Shown: piece by piece, positions 47,708-57,742 of the stretch | Layout of the letters: each line of letters opens with the position of its first letter | How positions within the stretch are numbered: the stretch's first letter is position 1 | Source: JADKAV01 sp963733395 | GTDB taxonomy: Bacteria; Actinomycetota; Actinomycetes; S36-B12; UBA10799 | Assembly (NCBI GenBank): GCA_963733395.1 | Contig: CAVTCZ010000017.1 | Location: 1 to 64,000 of the forward strand | DNA length: 64,000 nt | Direction: 5' to 3' | Position numbers and translations under genes: made by a program | Notes under the pieces: generated by a model | Databases searched by the model: none | Told to the model about the DNA's origin: nothing | The model's input: the letters and a program-made list of their open reading frames with translations, nothing else

Positions 47708-48521
47708 GAGCAGTCCTTGGCGCCGCGGATCCACACCAGACCCGAGATCTCCTCGGTGGGTGGGCTGAGGTTCGGATCTGCGTTGTACCAGTAGCGTCCG
47801 GTCACCGAGCCGTCCGGCTGCACGAACCAGGTGTAGATGCGATCTTGTCCGTCACCGTAGTCGAAGTCGTAAGGATACGCCCCATGCGCCGTTGGCCTTC
47901 TGCTCGGCACCCAGCACCTCGAAGGGTTTCGGGTAGTTCGTGATGTCCGCGCCCGGAGGCGCTGGTCAACCGGCAATACACCTGCGTGTAGTTGGCGAAA
48001 TGCCCGTACCGTTCCTCGACTGAAGCACGACGGTCCCCAGCCCTGCCGGGCAGTTGGTGAACGTCGAGTCGAGGAAGTACCCCTTGATCGCGTCCCAGGC
48101 CGAGTTACCCGTCCGGTCGACCCCGGGCGCGTCGAACAGGGGCAGGGGCGGGTGGCCGGGAGCCGCGGGGCGGCGTGGTGCCTCCCACCGTGGTCTTGAG
48201 AGTGCGCTGCTTGCCGCCGATCCGCGCCTTGATCTTGGCCTTGGTGCCCGACAGCGCGGCGAGGGTCGGCGCCGAGAGCTTCTTGGTCCGCCAGGACTTG
48301 CCGGACTTGCTCAGCGAGTAGCGCTTCCCAGACACGACCAGTGCCGCTTTGCTCGGCTGCTTGCCGGTGAACTTGACCACCACCCGGCTGCCCTGGATGA
48401 CAGCCGTCGGGGCGGCGGTCAAGGTCTGGCTCGGGTGAGCCGTCGCGGGCGCACCGACCAATCCGATGGTCAGCGCCATTGCCGACAACACGGTGAGCAC
48501 GACTCGGGTGATTGCCCTCAT
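47701..48521 (-). pseudogene. secreted protein of unknown function, frameshifted
   Basis: ATG 48521 opens a clear signal peptide (MRAITRVVLTVLSAMALTIG then LVGAPATAHP). An Ig-like basic domain follows (VVVKFTGKQPSKAALVVSGK). After shifts near 48150, 48000 and 47890, pieces in other frames give GNSAWDAIKGYFLDSTFTNC, YGHFANYTQVYCRL and finally YTWFVQPDGSVTGRYWYNAD to GAKDCSY at 47704. Four Cys in the body suggest disulfides outside the cell. I do not recognise the family. Confidence 0.5.
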
Positions 48522-48578
48522 ACCACCAGCGTAGATCCGAACGTCGTGCACCGACAAGCACGCCTGACCGGTGGTCGT

Positions 48579-49568
48579 TCAGCCGGCGCCGTCGCCCATC
48601 CGGATCAGGCGGTCGGTGTTGCCATGGACCTCGAGACCGGAGGAGGTCCCCACGTCGTCGATGAGTGCGGTTCCATGCGCATCGAACAGTCGCAGTTGGA
48701 TGGTCGAGTCGAGGGTCTCCTCCACCCGCTTGTGCATTTCGGTCCGGATCGGCGCGTGCAGGAAGGCGCCGCCCGGGCGGGTGGCCTTGATCTCCAGACG
48801 ACTCCCGTCGCGCCCGGCCGCCGTGAGCCAGACATGTTCGTCGTCGATGCGCAGTTCCTTGACCTTCGCGCCCGTGTAGGAGGCGAAGCGGTACAACCGA
48901 CCGGCGTGCCGCAAGCCGATCAGGAGACCCTGGAAACTGCCCCTCAACCAGGGGATGATCGCCACCGAGGCCATGAGGCTCGTCGTCGGATCGGCGAAGT
49001 GGTTGGTGTGCATCCACACGTATCCGTCCGGGAAGGCCTGCCCCCAGTCCTTCTCGATGTAGCCCCGGCCCCCGGTGAAGTCCCATTGCGTACCGTCCAG
49101 CTCCACGGTCCCGGAAAGCCCGTGCCCGAAGGAGACCACCCCGTGGTAGCACTCCATGAAGGGCATCCAGGCGTACCAGCCCATGGCCCCCGGGGAGCGT
49201 CACGTCACCGGCCACGGGTCCAGCGGCCGCTGGAAGTCGACGCGTCCGCTCAGACCGAGGTCGGGGATGTCGAGCACGACGCCGCCGGCCGAGAAGCGGT
49301 TCGGGCCGACCTGCACGGCGAAGGAATCCGAGGCGGCAGTGAATTCGGACAGCGGGTAGGGCGTGTACCAACTGCGGCCGGTCGTCCCGTCGAGGACCTG
49401 CACGAAGGCCTCGTGCGGACCGTTCTCCTCCGGCGCCAGGAACACGCCGGGGATCACCGCCAGCCGAGCGTGCTGCGCCGGGTCGACGAGTTTGACGTAC
49501 CAGCCCTCGAAGTACTTCGAGCGGCGACCGGCACCGTGGTAGCCGTCGGGTTTGAGCACGCTGCGCAC
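48579..49568 (-). pseudogene. tocopherol cyclase-like protein with an internal stop
   Basis: The front part (from ATG 49568) has DGYHGAGRRSKYFEGWYVKL, and the back part has MGWYAWMPFMECYHGVVSFG and FTGGRGYIEKDWGQAFP, the main signatures of the tocopherol cyclase family. Together they give about 330 residues. The two halves are in the same frame, separated by a TGA at about 49200 (DPWPVT stop RSPGAMGW, where relatives read a Leu-rich TLLSPG-type segment). Either a stop mutation or two compensating indels in the nearby C/G runs. Actinobacterial members are not known to make tocopherol. Confidence 0.65.
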
Positions 49569-49657
49569 CCTGCCAGCCTGCCAGGGGTTGCGGTGCAGCG
49601 AAAGTCGGGAATCCGGGAGGCGTCACCGCGCCCAGGTTGTCAGCGGTTGCGCGTCGC

Positions 49658-49717
49658 GCGAGTGTTGCGCGGTTGTCGGTTTCGGGGCCCTGAAACCAGC
49701 AACGGCGCAACAGTCGC
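49658..49717. repeat. palindrome P6
   Basis: Thirty-base arms, GCGAGTGTTGCGCGGTTG... and its mirror ...GGCGCAACAGTCGC, meet at a central GGGCCC, with five or so mismatches. It lies between the stop of valS and the start of the tocopherol-cyclase-like gene, both on the minus strand. Confidence 0.6.
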
Positions 49718-49757
49718 ACGGCCTACCAACCACCGCGCACCGGTGGCAACGGCTGCC

Positions 49758-52286
49758 TCAGCCGGCCAGTTCCGCGATCACGTCGAACGTCTCGCCGGCC
49801 TGGATGCTCAGCGGGGTGTCCAATCCGCCGGCGGCCTCCAGATCGGTGCGGGCGGCCTCGACGTGGGCGGCCTGGTCCGCTGGGGCCTTGATCAAGCCGT
49901 GAGCCAGCCGCGCGCGCATCGACACCTTGTTGTCGCTCTTGACCTTGCGCAGCGCGGTGAGCACCTGGCCGGCCGTGGCGAGCACCGCCGGGTCGCCCGC
50001 GTCGGGCAACTCCTCGGGTGCCGGCCATGCAGCCTTGTGCACACTGCCCTCCTGCCACCACGACCAGACCTCCTCGGTCACGAACGGCAGGATCGGTGCG
50101 AACAGGCGCAACTGAACGGACAACGCCCGCGCCAGTGCCGCCCCGGCCGAGGCGGCGGATTGCTCCCCGTACGCGCCGTGCGCCCGTTCCTTGACCAGTT
50201 CGATGTAGTCGTCGCAGAAGGACCAGAAGAAGGTCTCGGCCAGTTCCAGCGCGCGCGCGTAGTTGTAGTCCTCGAACGCGGCGCTGGCCTGCTCGACCAC
50301 CTGCTTGAGGCCGGCCAGCATCGACAGGTCCAGTGGCTCGGTGACAGGTGCGTCCGGATCGCCCGCGAAGGACAGGGCGAACTTCGAGGCGTTGAGGATC
50401 TTGATGGCCAAGCGTCGCCCGACCTTCATCTGCGCCTCGTCGTACGCGGTGTCGGTCCCGGGCCTGCCGCTGGCGGCCCAGTAGCGCACGGCATCGGCGC
50501 CGTGCTGGTCGAGCAGGCCCATCGGAGTGACCACGTTGCCCTTGGACTTGGACATCTTCTTGCGGTCGGGATCCAGGATCCAGCCGCTGATGGCCGCGTG
50601 CCGCCAGGGCAGGCAGTCGTCCTCGAGGTGCGCCCGCACCACACTCGAGAACAACCAGGTGCGGATGATCTCGTGGGCCTGCGGGCGCAGGTCCATGGGG
50701 TACACCCGCCGCCACAGGTCGGGGTCCCACTCCCAGCCACCGGCGATCTGCGGGGTCAGGGAACTGGTGGCCCAGGTGTCCATGACGTCCGGGTCGGCCA
50801 GGAACCCGCCGGGCTTGCCGCGCTGGTCCTCGGTGTAGCCGGCCGGCGCCTGGTCGCTCGGGTCGATCGGCAGTTCGGCCTCATCCGGGGTGAGCACCGT
50901 GGAGTAGTCCGGGTTGCCGTCGGCGTCGATCGCGTACCAGATCGGGATCGGGACGCCGAAGAATCGCTGGCGCGAGACCAGCCAGTCACCGTTGAGCCCC
51001 TCCACCCAGGTGCGGTAGCGGACCTGCATGTGCGGCGGGTGCCAGTCGAGTTCGCTGCCGCGCGCGATCAACGCCGCACGCAGGTCCTCGTCGCGGCCGC
51101 CGTTGCGGATGTACCACTGCCGGGTGGTCACGATCTCGAGCGGCTTGTCGCCCTTCTCGAAGAACTTGACCGGGTGGGTGATCGCCCGGACGTCGCCGAC
51201 GAGGTCCCCGGAGTCGCGCAACAACTGGGCCATGCGCTCCTTGGCGGTGAACATCGTGGCACCGGCGATCGCCTCGTAGGCCGCGCGGCCCTGGTCGGTC
51301 GTGATCCACTCCGGGACGCCGTGGAGCACCCGGCCGTCCCAGCCGACGATGGGCCGGGTCGGCAGTTGCAGTTCCCGCCACCAGGTCACGTCGGTGGTGT
51401 CGCCGAACGTGCAGATCATGGCGATGCCGGAGCCCTTCTCGGGATCGGCCAGTTGATGGGCCACGACCGGGACCTCGACGCCGAACACCGGCGTTGTGAC
51501 CGTCTGGCCGAACAGCGGCTGGTAGCGCTCGTCATCGGGGTGGGCGACCAGCGCGACACATGCGGCCAGCAGCTCCGGCCGGGTGGTCTCGATGTAGATG
51601 CGCTCGTCACCGTGGTGGAAGCCGACCCGGTGGTAGGCGCCGGGGCGCTCCCGGTCCTCGAGTTCGGCTTGCGCCACCGCCGTGCGGAAGGTGACGTCCC
51701 ACAACGTCGGCGCCTCGGCCTGGTAGGCCTCACCGCGGGCGAGATTGCGCAGGAACGCACGCTGCGAAACGGCGCGGGCGCGCTCGTCGATGGTCTGGTA
51801 GTGGTGGTTCCAGTCGACCGACAGCCCAAGTCGGCGCCACAAGTCCTCGAAGGCCTTCTCGTCCTCCTCGGTGAGCCGCTCGCACAGTTCCACGAAGTTG
51901 CGCCGCGAGATCGGCCGCTGCTCCTTGCCGCCGGGCTCGACCTGCAGATCGGGGTCGTAGTGCAGGGAGGGCTCGCAGCGCACGCCGAAGTAGTTCTGCA
52001 CCCGCCGTTCGGTGGGCAGGCCGTTGTCGTCCCATCCCATCGGGTAGAACACCTCGAGGCCCCGCATCCGCTTGTACCGGGCGATGCAGTCGGTGTGCGT
52101 GTAGCTGAAGACGTGCCCCACGTGCAGGGAGCCGCTCACGGTCGGCGGCGGGGTGTCGATGCTGTAGATGTCGTCGCGGGTCCGGGTCCGGTCGAAGGCA
52201 TAGAGCTGCTGATCCTGCCACTGGGCCGCCCATTTGCCGTCGAGGCCGTCCACGCTGGGACGGTCGGGAATCCGCGGGTTGTTCAT
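49758..52286 (-). CDS. valS: valyl-tRNA synthetase
   Basis: An 842-residue class I synthetase charging tRNA-Val. It has PPTVSGSLHVGHVFSYTHTD (HIGH motif as HVGH), the editing domain with ETTRPELLAACVALVAHPDD, and KMSKSKGN. The anticodon-binding domain is complete. The reading frame is intact over 2.5 kb, in contrast with the broken genes just downstream. Confidence 0.96.
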   Translation of the reverse strand: MNNPRIPDRPSVDGLDGKWAAQWQDQQLYAFDRTRTRDDIYSIDTPPPTVSGSLHVGHVFSYTHTDCIARYKRMRGLEVFYPMGWDDNGLPTERRVQNYFGVRCEPSLHYDPDLQVEPGGKEQRPISRRNFVELCERLTEEDEKAFEDLWRRLGLSVDWNHHYQTIDERARAVSQRAFLRNLARGEAYQAEAPTLWDVTFRTAVAQAELEDRERPGAYHRVGFHHGDERIYIETTRPELLAACVALVAHPDDERYQPLFGQTVTTPVFGVEVPVVAHQLADPEKGSGIAMICTFGDTTDVTWWRELQLPTRPIVGWDGRVLHGVPEWITTDQGRAAYEAIAGATMFTAKERMAQLLRDSGDLVGDVRAITHPVKFFEKGDKPLEIVTTRQWYIRNGGRDEDLRAALIARGSELDWHPPHMQVRYRTWVEGLNGDWLVSRQRFFGVPIPIWYAIDADGNPDYSTVLTPDEAELPIDPSDQAPAGYTEDQRGKPGGFLADPDVMDTWATSSLTPQIAGGWEWDPDLWRRVYPMDLRPQAHEIIRTWLFSSVVRAHLEDDCLPWRHAAISGWILDPDRKKMSKSKGNVVTPMGLLDQHGADAVRYWAASGRPGTDTAYDEAQMKVGRRLAIKILNASKFALSFAGDPDAPVTEPLDLSMLAGLKQVVEQASAAFEDYNYARALELAETFFWSFCDDYIELVKERAHGAYGEQSAASAGAALARALSVQLRLFAPILPFVTEEVWSWWQEGSVHKAAWPAPEELPDAGDPAVLATAGQVLTALRKVKSDNKVSMRARLAHGLIKAPADQAAHVEAARTDLEAAGGLDTPLSIQAGETFDVIAELAG

Positions 52287-52421
52287 GGTTACCGAGTCTA
52301 TTCCGGCGCGGCACGACCGGATTGAGCCCTCCGGGGTCGGGGCCGGGTGATCCGGGAGGGTCGTTGCCGCGCAGTGGGGTCGCCGTGTCGGTGTGGGACC
52401 GGGGCAGCCGTGCTGTGCTGC

Positions 52422-54017
52422 CTACAGCGTCGCCACGAACACGTCACTCACGCCGTTGGTGTCGCCGGGCGCCAGATCGGGGTAGCTTGCGGTGAACGCG
52501 ATGCGGCTGCTGTCCGGCGACCACGCGGGGTCAGAGGCGCCGTAGTACCCGTATTGCGAACAGTACGTTTCGCCGCTCTCGTCGTCGTACTCGTAGGAGG
52601 CGCAGAACGAGCCGTGCGTCGGATCTGCCAGCTGGGTGATCGTTCCGGTCACCAGGTTCTTCACGATCACCGTGGACGGTCCGTTGCTGCTGCTGGCGAT
52701 GTAGGCCACCTTCTGGCCGTCCGGCGACCACACGGGGTCGGTGGCGTCCCAGACAGTCTGCACGCCACCCGGCGCCGTGGACACGCGTGTCACGGGACTG
52801 CCCGTGGCGTAGATGTCACGGGCCTCGTTGGTGTCCGAGGTGAGCAGTGGCGTGATCGTGCTGAACGCGATCGACGATCCGCCGGGCGCCCAGGACGGCG
52901 GTCCCAGCGCGCCATGGTCACTGGTGACCGCAGCGATCGACCCACCGTCCCCGGTGGCGGTGAAGACGTCGTAGGTCCGCACCCAGTCCGTCGTCGCCGG
53001 GTCGAAGTAGTCCGAGCCGGCGGTGAAAGCGATCCGGCCGTCGGTGGACCAGCGCGCACCCTCGGTGCGCTCGCCGGTGCCGGTCCGCGCGACCGCGCCC
53101 CCGACCAGCGTCTTGATGTAGATGTTCCCGGACCCCGCCGCCAGGTTCGTCGCGGACGAACGGAACATGACCCGGGTGCTGTCCGGCGACCACTGCGGAT
53201 CATGGGCCGCTGCGGGGGAGCCCGCCATGTTGGCGCCGGCCTGGGTCTGGGAGACCCGCTGCGGGTTGGTGCCAGTCGCCGAGACGACGTAGACGTCCTT
53301 GTTCGTGTCCGTGTCGCCGGCGACCAGCTTCGTCATGGTGGTGAACGCGAGCCGGGTGCCGTCGGGCGACCAGGCCGGTTCGCCGCCCCAGTCGTAGATG
53401 TCGGTCATGCGGGTGTTGGCGATCCGCGCGACCGCGCCGTCGGCGAGGTGGGCCTGGTAGAGGTAGCAGAAGGTGTCGGGGGTGCCGCCGAGATTGCCGG
53501 CGCAGGAACTGAACGCAACGCTCTGACCGTCGGGGGACCAGGTCGGGTCCACAGATGCCTTGTCCCCGGGCACGCCGGTCGCGTTCTTCGAAATCAGCGC
53601 TATCGAACTGGGCGCGAGCGCCTCCGGGAACGGCGTCGCCGGCGGTTCCTGCGGTTCGGTCACCGGCGGCGTGGGATTCGTCTGCTTGCTGTACGTGACC
53701 TTCACCCGCAGCCCCTTGTGCTTGCTGACTTTGCCCTTCTTCGGTCGAGCCTTCCCGGTCCAGGTTCCTGCCGGGGTGGTGAGCTTGCGGGGCACGATGC
53801 GGTAACTGCCCGGCTTGAGGTGTCGGAGGGTGCGGGTGCCCCGGGTCTTGATGGACTTGTCGGTGGGCCCTTTGACCACGATCTTGGCCTTCGCCCCCTT
53901 GGGCACGCCGTGCACAGCGAGGGCGATCGTGCGCCCGGGGGGCGGCTGTTTGGCGACCGCCGGGGCGGTCGGGATCACCAGAGTCAGTGCCACAACCAGG
54001 AAGATCGGGCGTCTCAC
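52422..54017 (-). CDS. secreted TolB-like beta-propeller protein
   Basis: GTG 54017, eight bases after GGAGG, opens a signal peptide (RRPIFLVVALTLVIPTAPAV). A basic Ig-like linker follows, then about seven WSPDG blades (DPTWSPDGQSVAFSS, PAWSPDGTRLAFTT, DPVWSPDGQKVAYIA, DPAWSPDSSRIAFTA) ending at 52422. It is 531 residues. These propellers bind proteins or polymers outside the cytosol; the target is unknown. The Ig-like linker resembles the one in the secreted protein at 47701-48521. Confidence 0.75.
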   Translation of the reverse strand: MRRPIFLVVALTLVIPTAPAVAKQPPPGRTIALAVHGVPKGAKAKIVVKGPTDKSIKTRGTRTLRHLKPGSYRIVPRKLTTPAGTWTGKARPKKGKVSKHKGLRVKVTYSKQTNPTPPVTEPQEPPATPFPEALAPSSIALISKNATGVPGDKASVDPTWSPDGQSVAFSSCAGNLGGTPDTFCYLYQAHLADGAVARIANTRMTDIYDWGGEPAWSPDGTRLAFTTMTKLVAGDTDTNKDVYVVSATGTNPQRVSQTQAGANMAGSPAAAHDPQWSPDSTRVMFRSSATNLAAGSGNIYIKTLVGGAVARTGTGERTEGARWSTDGRIAFTAGSDYFDPATTDWVRTYDVFTATGDGGSIAAVTSDHGALGPPSWAPGGSSIAFSTITPLLTSDTNEARDIYATGSPVTRVSTAPGGVQTVWDATDPVWSPDGQKVAYIASSSNGPSTVIVKNLVTGTITQLADPTHGSFCASYEYDDESGETYCSQYGYYGASDPAWSPDSSRIAFTASYPDLAPGDTNGVSDVFVATL

Positions 54018-54135
54018 CGTGTCCACCTCCAACCGGTGGACCGCGCTCCCGCCACGTAGTCGCGGGCGCGCCGGACCACTACCTCCAGGGTACGCCCGCA
54101 CGCAGTCGCGCGGCCGACGGTCGTAGCCTGATCCG

Positions 54136-55464
54136 GTGACCACAGACCATCCGGCGTCCGAGTTCGAAGCCGTTCAGCGTGCCCTGCTCGCCCGCTGGCC
54201 CGAGCACAAGATCGCGCCGGACCTGGACCGGATCGAGCAGTTGTGCGATCTGCTGGCCGATCCCCAGCTCACCTGTCCGACGATCCATGTGGCCGGCACC
54301 AACGGCAAGACGTCGGTGGCCCGGATCATCGAGGCGGTGCTGCGGGCGATGGGCCTGCGCACGGGCCTGATGACCAGCCCGGCGCTGCGGGACGTGACCG
54401 AGCGACTGGAACTCGACGGCGAGCCGGTGTCGACCGAGCGGTTCGTGGAGGGTTACCGGCAGATCGAGCCGTTCGTGGACCTGGTGGACGCGGAGTCGGT
54501 GGCCGCCGGTGGCCCACCGATGACCATGTTCGAGGTCCTCACCGGCTTGGGCTACGCGTTGTTCGCCGATGCTCCGGTGGACGTGGCCATCATCGAAACC
54601 GGGATGGGCGGCCGATGGGACGCCACCAACGTCAACCAGGCGCAGGTCGCCGTGATCACCCCGATCGGGATGGATCACACGGACTATCTCGGCGACACGC
54701 TGGCGCAGATCGCCGGCGAGAAGGCCGGCATCATCAAGTCCGGGGCCACGGTCGCACTCGCGGAGCAGGAGCCCGAGGCGCTCGCGGTGCTGATGCAGGC
54801 AGCAGATGACGCAGGTGCCAGGGTGCTGCTGCCGGGTGCGGACTACGAGTTGGTGTCGCGCGGGCTGGCCGTGGGGGGACAGGTGGTCACGATCCGTGTC
54901 GCCGACCACGTCTACGAGGAGCTCTTCCTCAACCTGCACGGCCGGCATCAAGCGACCAATGCGGCGCTGGCGCTGTCGGCGGTGTTCGGCTTCTTGGGGC
55001 GACTGCCCGAGCCGGACATCGTGGCCGAGGCGTTCGCCGACGTGCACTCGCCCGGACGGCTCGAGGTGATCGGACGGCACCCGTTGACGCTGGCCGACGC
55101 CGCCCACAACCCGCACGGCATGCAGGCCGCGGCGGTCGGGGTCGCCGAATCCTTCACGTACAACCGGTTGGTGGCCGTGCTGGCGATCATGGGGGACAAG
55201 GACATCGAGCCCATGCTGCAGACATTGGCGCAGGTCGTCGATGAGGTCGTGGTGACGGTCAACGACTCGCCGCGCTGCCTGCCCGCCGCCGAACTGGCCG
55301 CGCGGGCGCGGACCCACTGGTCGGCTGCCTCGGTGCACGAGATGGACGGCTTCGCCGAGGCGATGGTCAAGGGCCGTGAACTGGCCGGCCCGGACGGCTG
55401 TGTGCTGGCCACCGGGTCTGTGGTCACCGCCGGGATGGCCCGCAGTTGGGCGGCGCAGGCATGA
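54136..55464 (+). CDS. folC: folylpolyglutamate synthase/dihydrofolate synthase
   Basis: A 442-residue Mur-ligase-fold enzyme adding glutamate to folates. Its signatures are the P-loop HVAGTNGKTSVARII, ETGMGGRWDATN, TPIGMDHTDYLGDTLAQIAG, EKAGIIK, GRHQATNAALAL and SPGRLEVI. GTG 54136 is the start. It is followed by DUF4233 with an ATGA overlap, then ndk, the usual actinobacterial order after valS. Confidence 0.95.
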   Translation: MTTDHPASEFEAVQRALLARWPEHKIAPDLDRIEQLCDLLADPQLTCPTIHVAGTNGKTSVARIIEAVLRAMGLRTGLMTSPALRDVTERLELDGEPVSTERFVEGYRQIEPFVDLVDAESVAAGGPPMTMFEVLTGLGYALFADAPVDVAIIETGMGGRWDATNVNQAQVAVITPIGMDHTDYLGDTLAQIAGEKAGIIKSGATVALAEQEPEALAVLMQAADDAGARVLLPGADYELVSRGLAVGGQVVTIRVADHVYEELFLNLHGRHQATNAALALSAVFGFLGRLPEPDIVAEAFADVHSPGRLEVIGRHPLTLADAAHNPHGMQAAAVGVAESFTYNRLVAVLAIMGDKDIEPMLQTLAQVVDEVVVTVNDSPRCLPAAELAARARTHWSAASVHEMDGFAEAMVKGRELAGPDGCVLATGSVVTAGMARSWAAQA

Positions 55465-55772
55465 GGGTCATCGGGTCGGCCACCTTGATCTTCCAAGCGA
55501 TCGTGTTCGCCCTGGCCATCCCCGTCGCCGCTGCGCTCAAGCCAGGCGTCGGTGGCTGGGTCGCCGCCGGGCTCATGGTGCTGGCGATCGTCGGGGCAGC
55601 GACCGCTCGGCGCGGTGACATCGTGGTGGGAACGGTCACCCAGGTGGCCTCCGTGCTCGCCAGCCTCTTCGTGCCGATCACGATCGCGTTGGCCCTGATC
55701 TTCGCCGGGTTGTGGGCCACCGCGGTCTACTACGGGCGCAAGGCCGACGCCGCGGATGCCGCCCGGGGTTGA
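55461..55772 (+). CDS. DUF4233 membrane protein
   Basis: A 103-residue protein of four hydrophobic helices (LIFQAIVFALAIPVAAAL; WVAAGLMVLAIVGAA; VGTVTQVASVLASLFVP; LIFAGLWATAVYYGRK). It matches DUF4233, found next to folC in actinobacteria. ATG 55461 overlaps the folC stop. Function unknown. Confidence 0.85.
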   Translation: MRVIGSATLIFQAIVFALAIPVAAALKPGVGGWVAAGLMVLAIVGAATARRGDIVVGTVTQVASVLASLFVPITIALALIFAGLWATAVYYGRKADAADAARG

Positions 55773-56202
55773 CGGCGCACGTGCGGAAGGCGTGTCTTCG
55801 TTCCCCGACGGGACCACGTCTTACCAACGGCACGCGGCCGATTCCCGCAAGTCATGGGGTCCTTCGGAGTCCAGGGGAGGGGATGCGAGTGGGGCCCAGA
55901 CGCCGTCGTCGCGGAACACGGAATCCGAACATGCACATTTGGCAGAACTTCGGGCCGATTCCGGCCACGGATGGCCGGAATCGGCCCGAAGTTCTCGAGG
56001 ATGGCTGCTTCCGGACACGCGCGGGCATGTGCTGACGTGGTAGCAGGGCCAGCTGCTGGTCGACAGCGGAGGTCCCGATCGGCTCGTGCTCGCGACCTAA
56101 GGGGTGTCCCGGGCCGACGGCGGCTCGACCAGCAGCACTGCGACGACCCCGGCGGCGCGGCGGCTGCCATGGCGTCAACACCCCGCCCTTACCCTTGGAT
56201 GC
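55773..56202. other. 430-bp intergenic gap with palindrome P3 copy 2
   Basis: There is no coding pattern on either strand. The only structure I see is the perfect palindrome at 55944-55995. The ndk promoter should lie in the last 150 bp, but I cannot point to its boxes. Confidence 0.6.
55944..55995. repeat. palindrome P3, copy 2 (perfect 24-bp arms)
   Basis: Perfect 24-bp arms, starting AGAACTTCGGGCCGATTCCG, around the 4-nt loop CGGA. The outer bases GAACTT, the block GCCG.TT.CGGCCA and the centre CGG[AG]TGGCCG are shared with 41175-41224. It could extrude as a cruciform or fold as a very stable RNA hairpin. Confidence 0.85.
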
Positions 56203-56613
56203 ATGGCGAACGAACGCACCCTGATCCTGGTCAAACCCGATGGCGTCGAGCGTGGTCTCGTGGGCGAGGTGCTCTCCCGCATCGAGCGCAAGGGGTTCAC
56301 CCTGGTGGCCCTCGAACTGCGGACGCTGGACGTGGCGACGGCGCAGTCCCACTACGGCGAACACGAGGGCAAGCCGTTCTTCGGCGATCTCGTCGAGTTC
56401 ATCACCTCCGGCCCGCTGGTGGCCGGTGTGATCGAGGGCGAGGACGCCATCGTGGCCTGGCGCACCATGATGGGCGCGACCAAGCCGGTCGAGGCCACCC
56501 CGGGGTCGATCCGGGCGGATCTGGCCACTGAGATGGGTCGCAACATCGTCCACGGGTCGGATTCGCCGGAATCCGCCGCCCGCGAGATCGGGTTGTTCTT
56601 CCCCGGTCTGTAG
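56203..56613 (+). CDS. ndk: nucleoside diphosphate kinase
   Basis: A 136-residue Ndk passing phosphate from ATP to other NDPs through a phospho-His. It begins ERTLILVKPDGVERGLVGEV, and the active His is in GRNIVHGSDSPESA. Length is normal. It stands between DUF4233 and mreB. Confidence 0.96.
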   Translation: MANERTLILVKPDGVERGLVGEVLSRIERKGFTLVALELRTLDVATAQSHYGEHEGKPFFGDLVEFITSGPLVAGVIEGEDAIVAWRTMMGATKPVEATPGSIRADLATEMGRNIVHGSDSPESAAREIGLFFPGL

Positions 56614-56690
56614 CCCGACGGGCAATCTGGCAAACCGGCCCCGGCTTGTCCGGGGCGCTACGTACCATGGGTGAGCACCGGTGGGAGGTC

Positions 56691-57740
56691 ATGTTGGCGA
56701 TGCTGGCGGATTCGCGCCCCCGGCCACGGTTGAGTCTCGGACGTGATCTGGCGATCGACCTCGGTACGGCCAACACGCGTATCTTCACTCGCGGCCTCGG
56801 CGTCGTCCTCGACGAGCCCTCCGTGGTCGCGCTGCGCGAGGGCGATGTGGTGGCGGTGGGTGAGCAGGCCAAGCAGATGGTCGGACGCGCGCCCGGCGAG
56901 ATCGAGGTCGTGCAGCCGGTCCAGCATGCGGTGATCCGGCATTACGACGCCGCCGAGCGGATGCTGCGCTACTTCGTGCAGACCGCGCACGGGCGTTCGT
57001 TGATCAGTCGTCCCCGATTGGTGATCAACACCCCGTCGCACCTCACCGGTGTCGAACAGCGCGCCGTCCGGGACGCTGCCTACGCCGCGGGCGCCCGACA
57101 GGTGTTCCTGATCCCCACCGCGCTGGCCGCGGCGATCGGTGCCGACGTGCCGATCCACGAGACCCGTGGCCACTTCGTGCTGTCCATCGGCGCCGGGTCG
57201 ACGGAGGTGGCCGTGATCGCCCTCGGGGGCGTCGTGTCGGGGGAGGGCCTGCGCCTCGGCGGGGACGACTTCGACCAGGCGATCGTGGACTACCTCGTGG
57301 AGCACTTCGACATCCGGGTGGGCGCGGTGACGGCTGAGGGGATCAAGATCTCGCTGGGATCGGCGGTGCCCGTCGATGGGCTTCCAGCCATCCCGGTGCA
57401 AGGCCAGGACACCCGCACCGGGCTGCCGAAACAGATCGAACTCTCGGCCTCGCACGTGCGCAAGGCGCTGCAACGGCCGCTGGAGGAGATGCTCACGGCG
57501 CTGCGCCGGGTCCTCGACGCGACCGGGGCGGAGGTCGCCGGGGACCTGGTCCGCTCCGGACTGGTGGTGACCGGCGGCGGTGCGCTGTTGCGTGGTCTGC
57601 CCGAACGCCTCGAACACGACCTGGGGGTGCCGGTGCGGCTGGCCGAGCAGGCCGACCTCAGCGTGGTCGACGGCGCGGGCCGGTGCGCGGAGAACATCTC
57701 CAGCGTGCGCAAGTTGCTCCTGATCGAGCCTGCCTTCTGA
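56691..57740 (+). CDS. mreB: MreB, actin-like rod-shape protein
   Basis: An actin-fold ATPase that forms membrane-bound filaments guiding lateral wall synthesis. It has phosphate-1 loop LAIDLGTANTRIFTRG, SVVALREGDVVAVG, phosphate-2 SIGAGSTEVAVIALGG, DDFDQAIVDYLVEHF and VVTGGGALLRGL. It is about 349 residues from ATG 56691; ATG 56700 or an upstream ATG 56667 cannot be excluded because the GGGAGG site fits none of them well. First gene of mreB-mreC-mreD-mrdA-rodA. Confidence 0.92.
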   Translation: MLAMLADSRPRPRLSLGRDLAIDLGTANTRIFTRGLGVVLDEPSVVALREGDVVAVGEQAKQMVGRAPGEIEVVQPVQHAVIRHYDAAERMLRYFVQTAHGRSLISRPRLVINTPSHLTGVEQRAVRDAAYAAGARQVFLIPTALAAAIGADVPIHETRGHFVLSIGAGSTEVAVIALGGVVSGEGLRLGGDDFDQAIVDYLVEHFDIRVGAVTAEGIKISLGSAVPVDGLPAIPVQGQDTRTGLPKQIELSASHVRKALQRPLEEMLTALRRVLDATGAEVAGDLVRSGLVVTGGGALLRGLPERLEHDLGVPVRLAEQADLSVVDGAGRCAENISSVRKLLLIEPAF

Positions 57741-57742
57741 CG

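Noticed and set aside
48054..52325. A 1423-codon open frame on the plus strand opposite valS
   Set aside because: It has no family-like sequence, while the minus strand holds valS and a tocopherol-cyclase-like gene with clear motifs. Long antisense frames are expected at this GC content.
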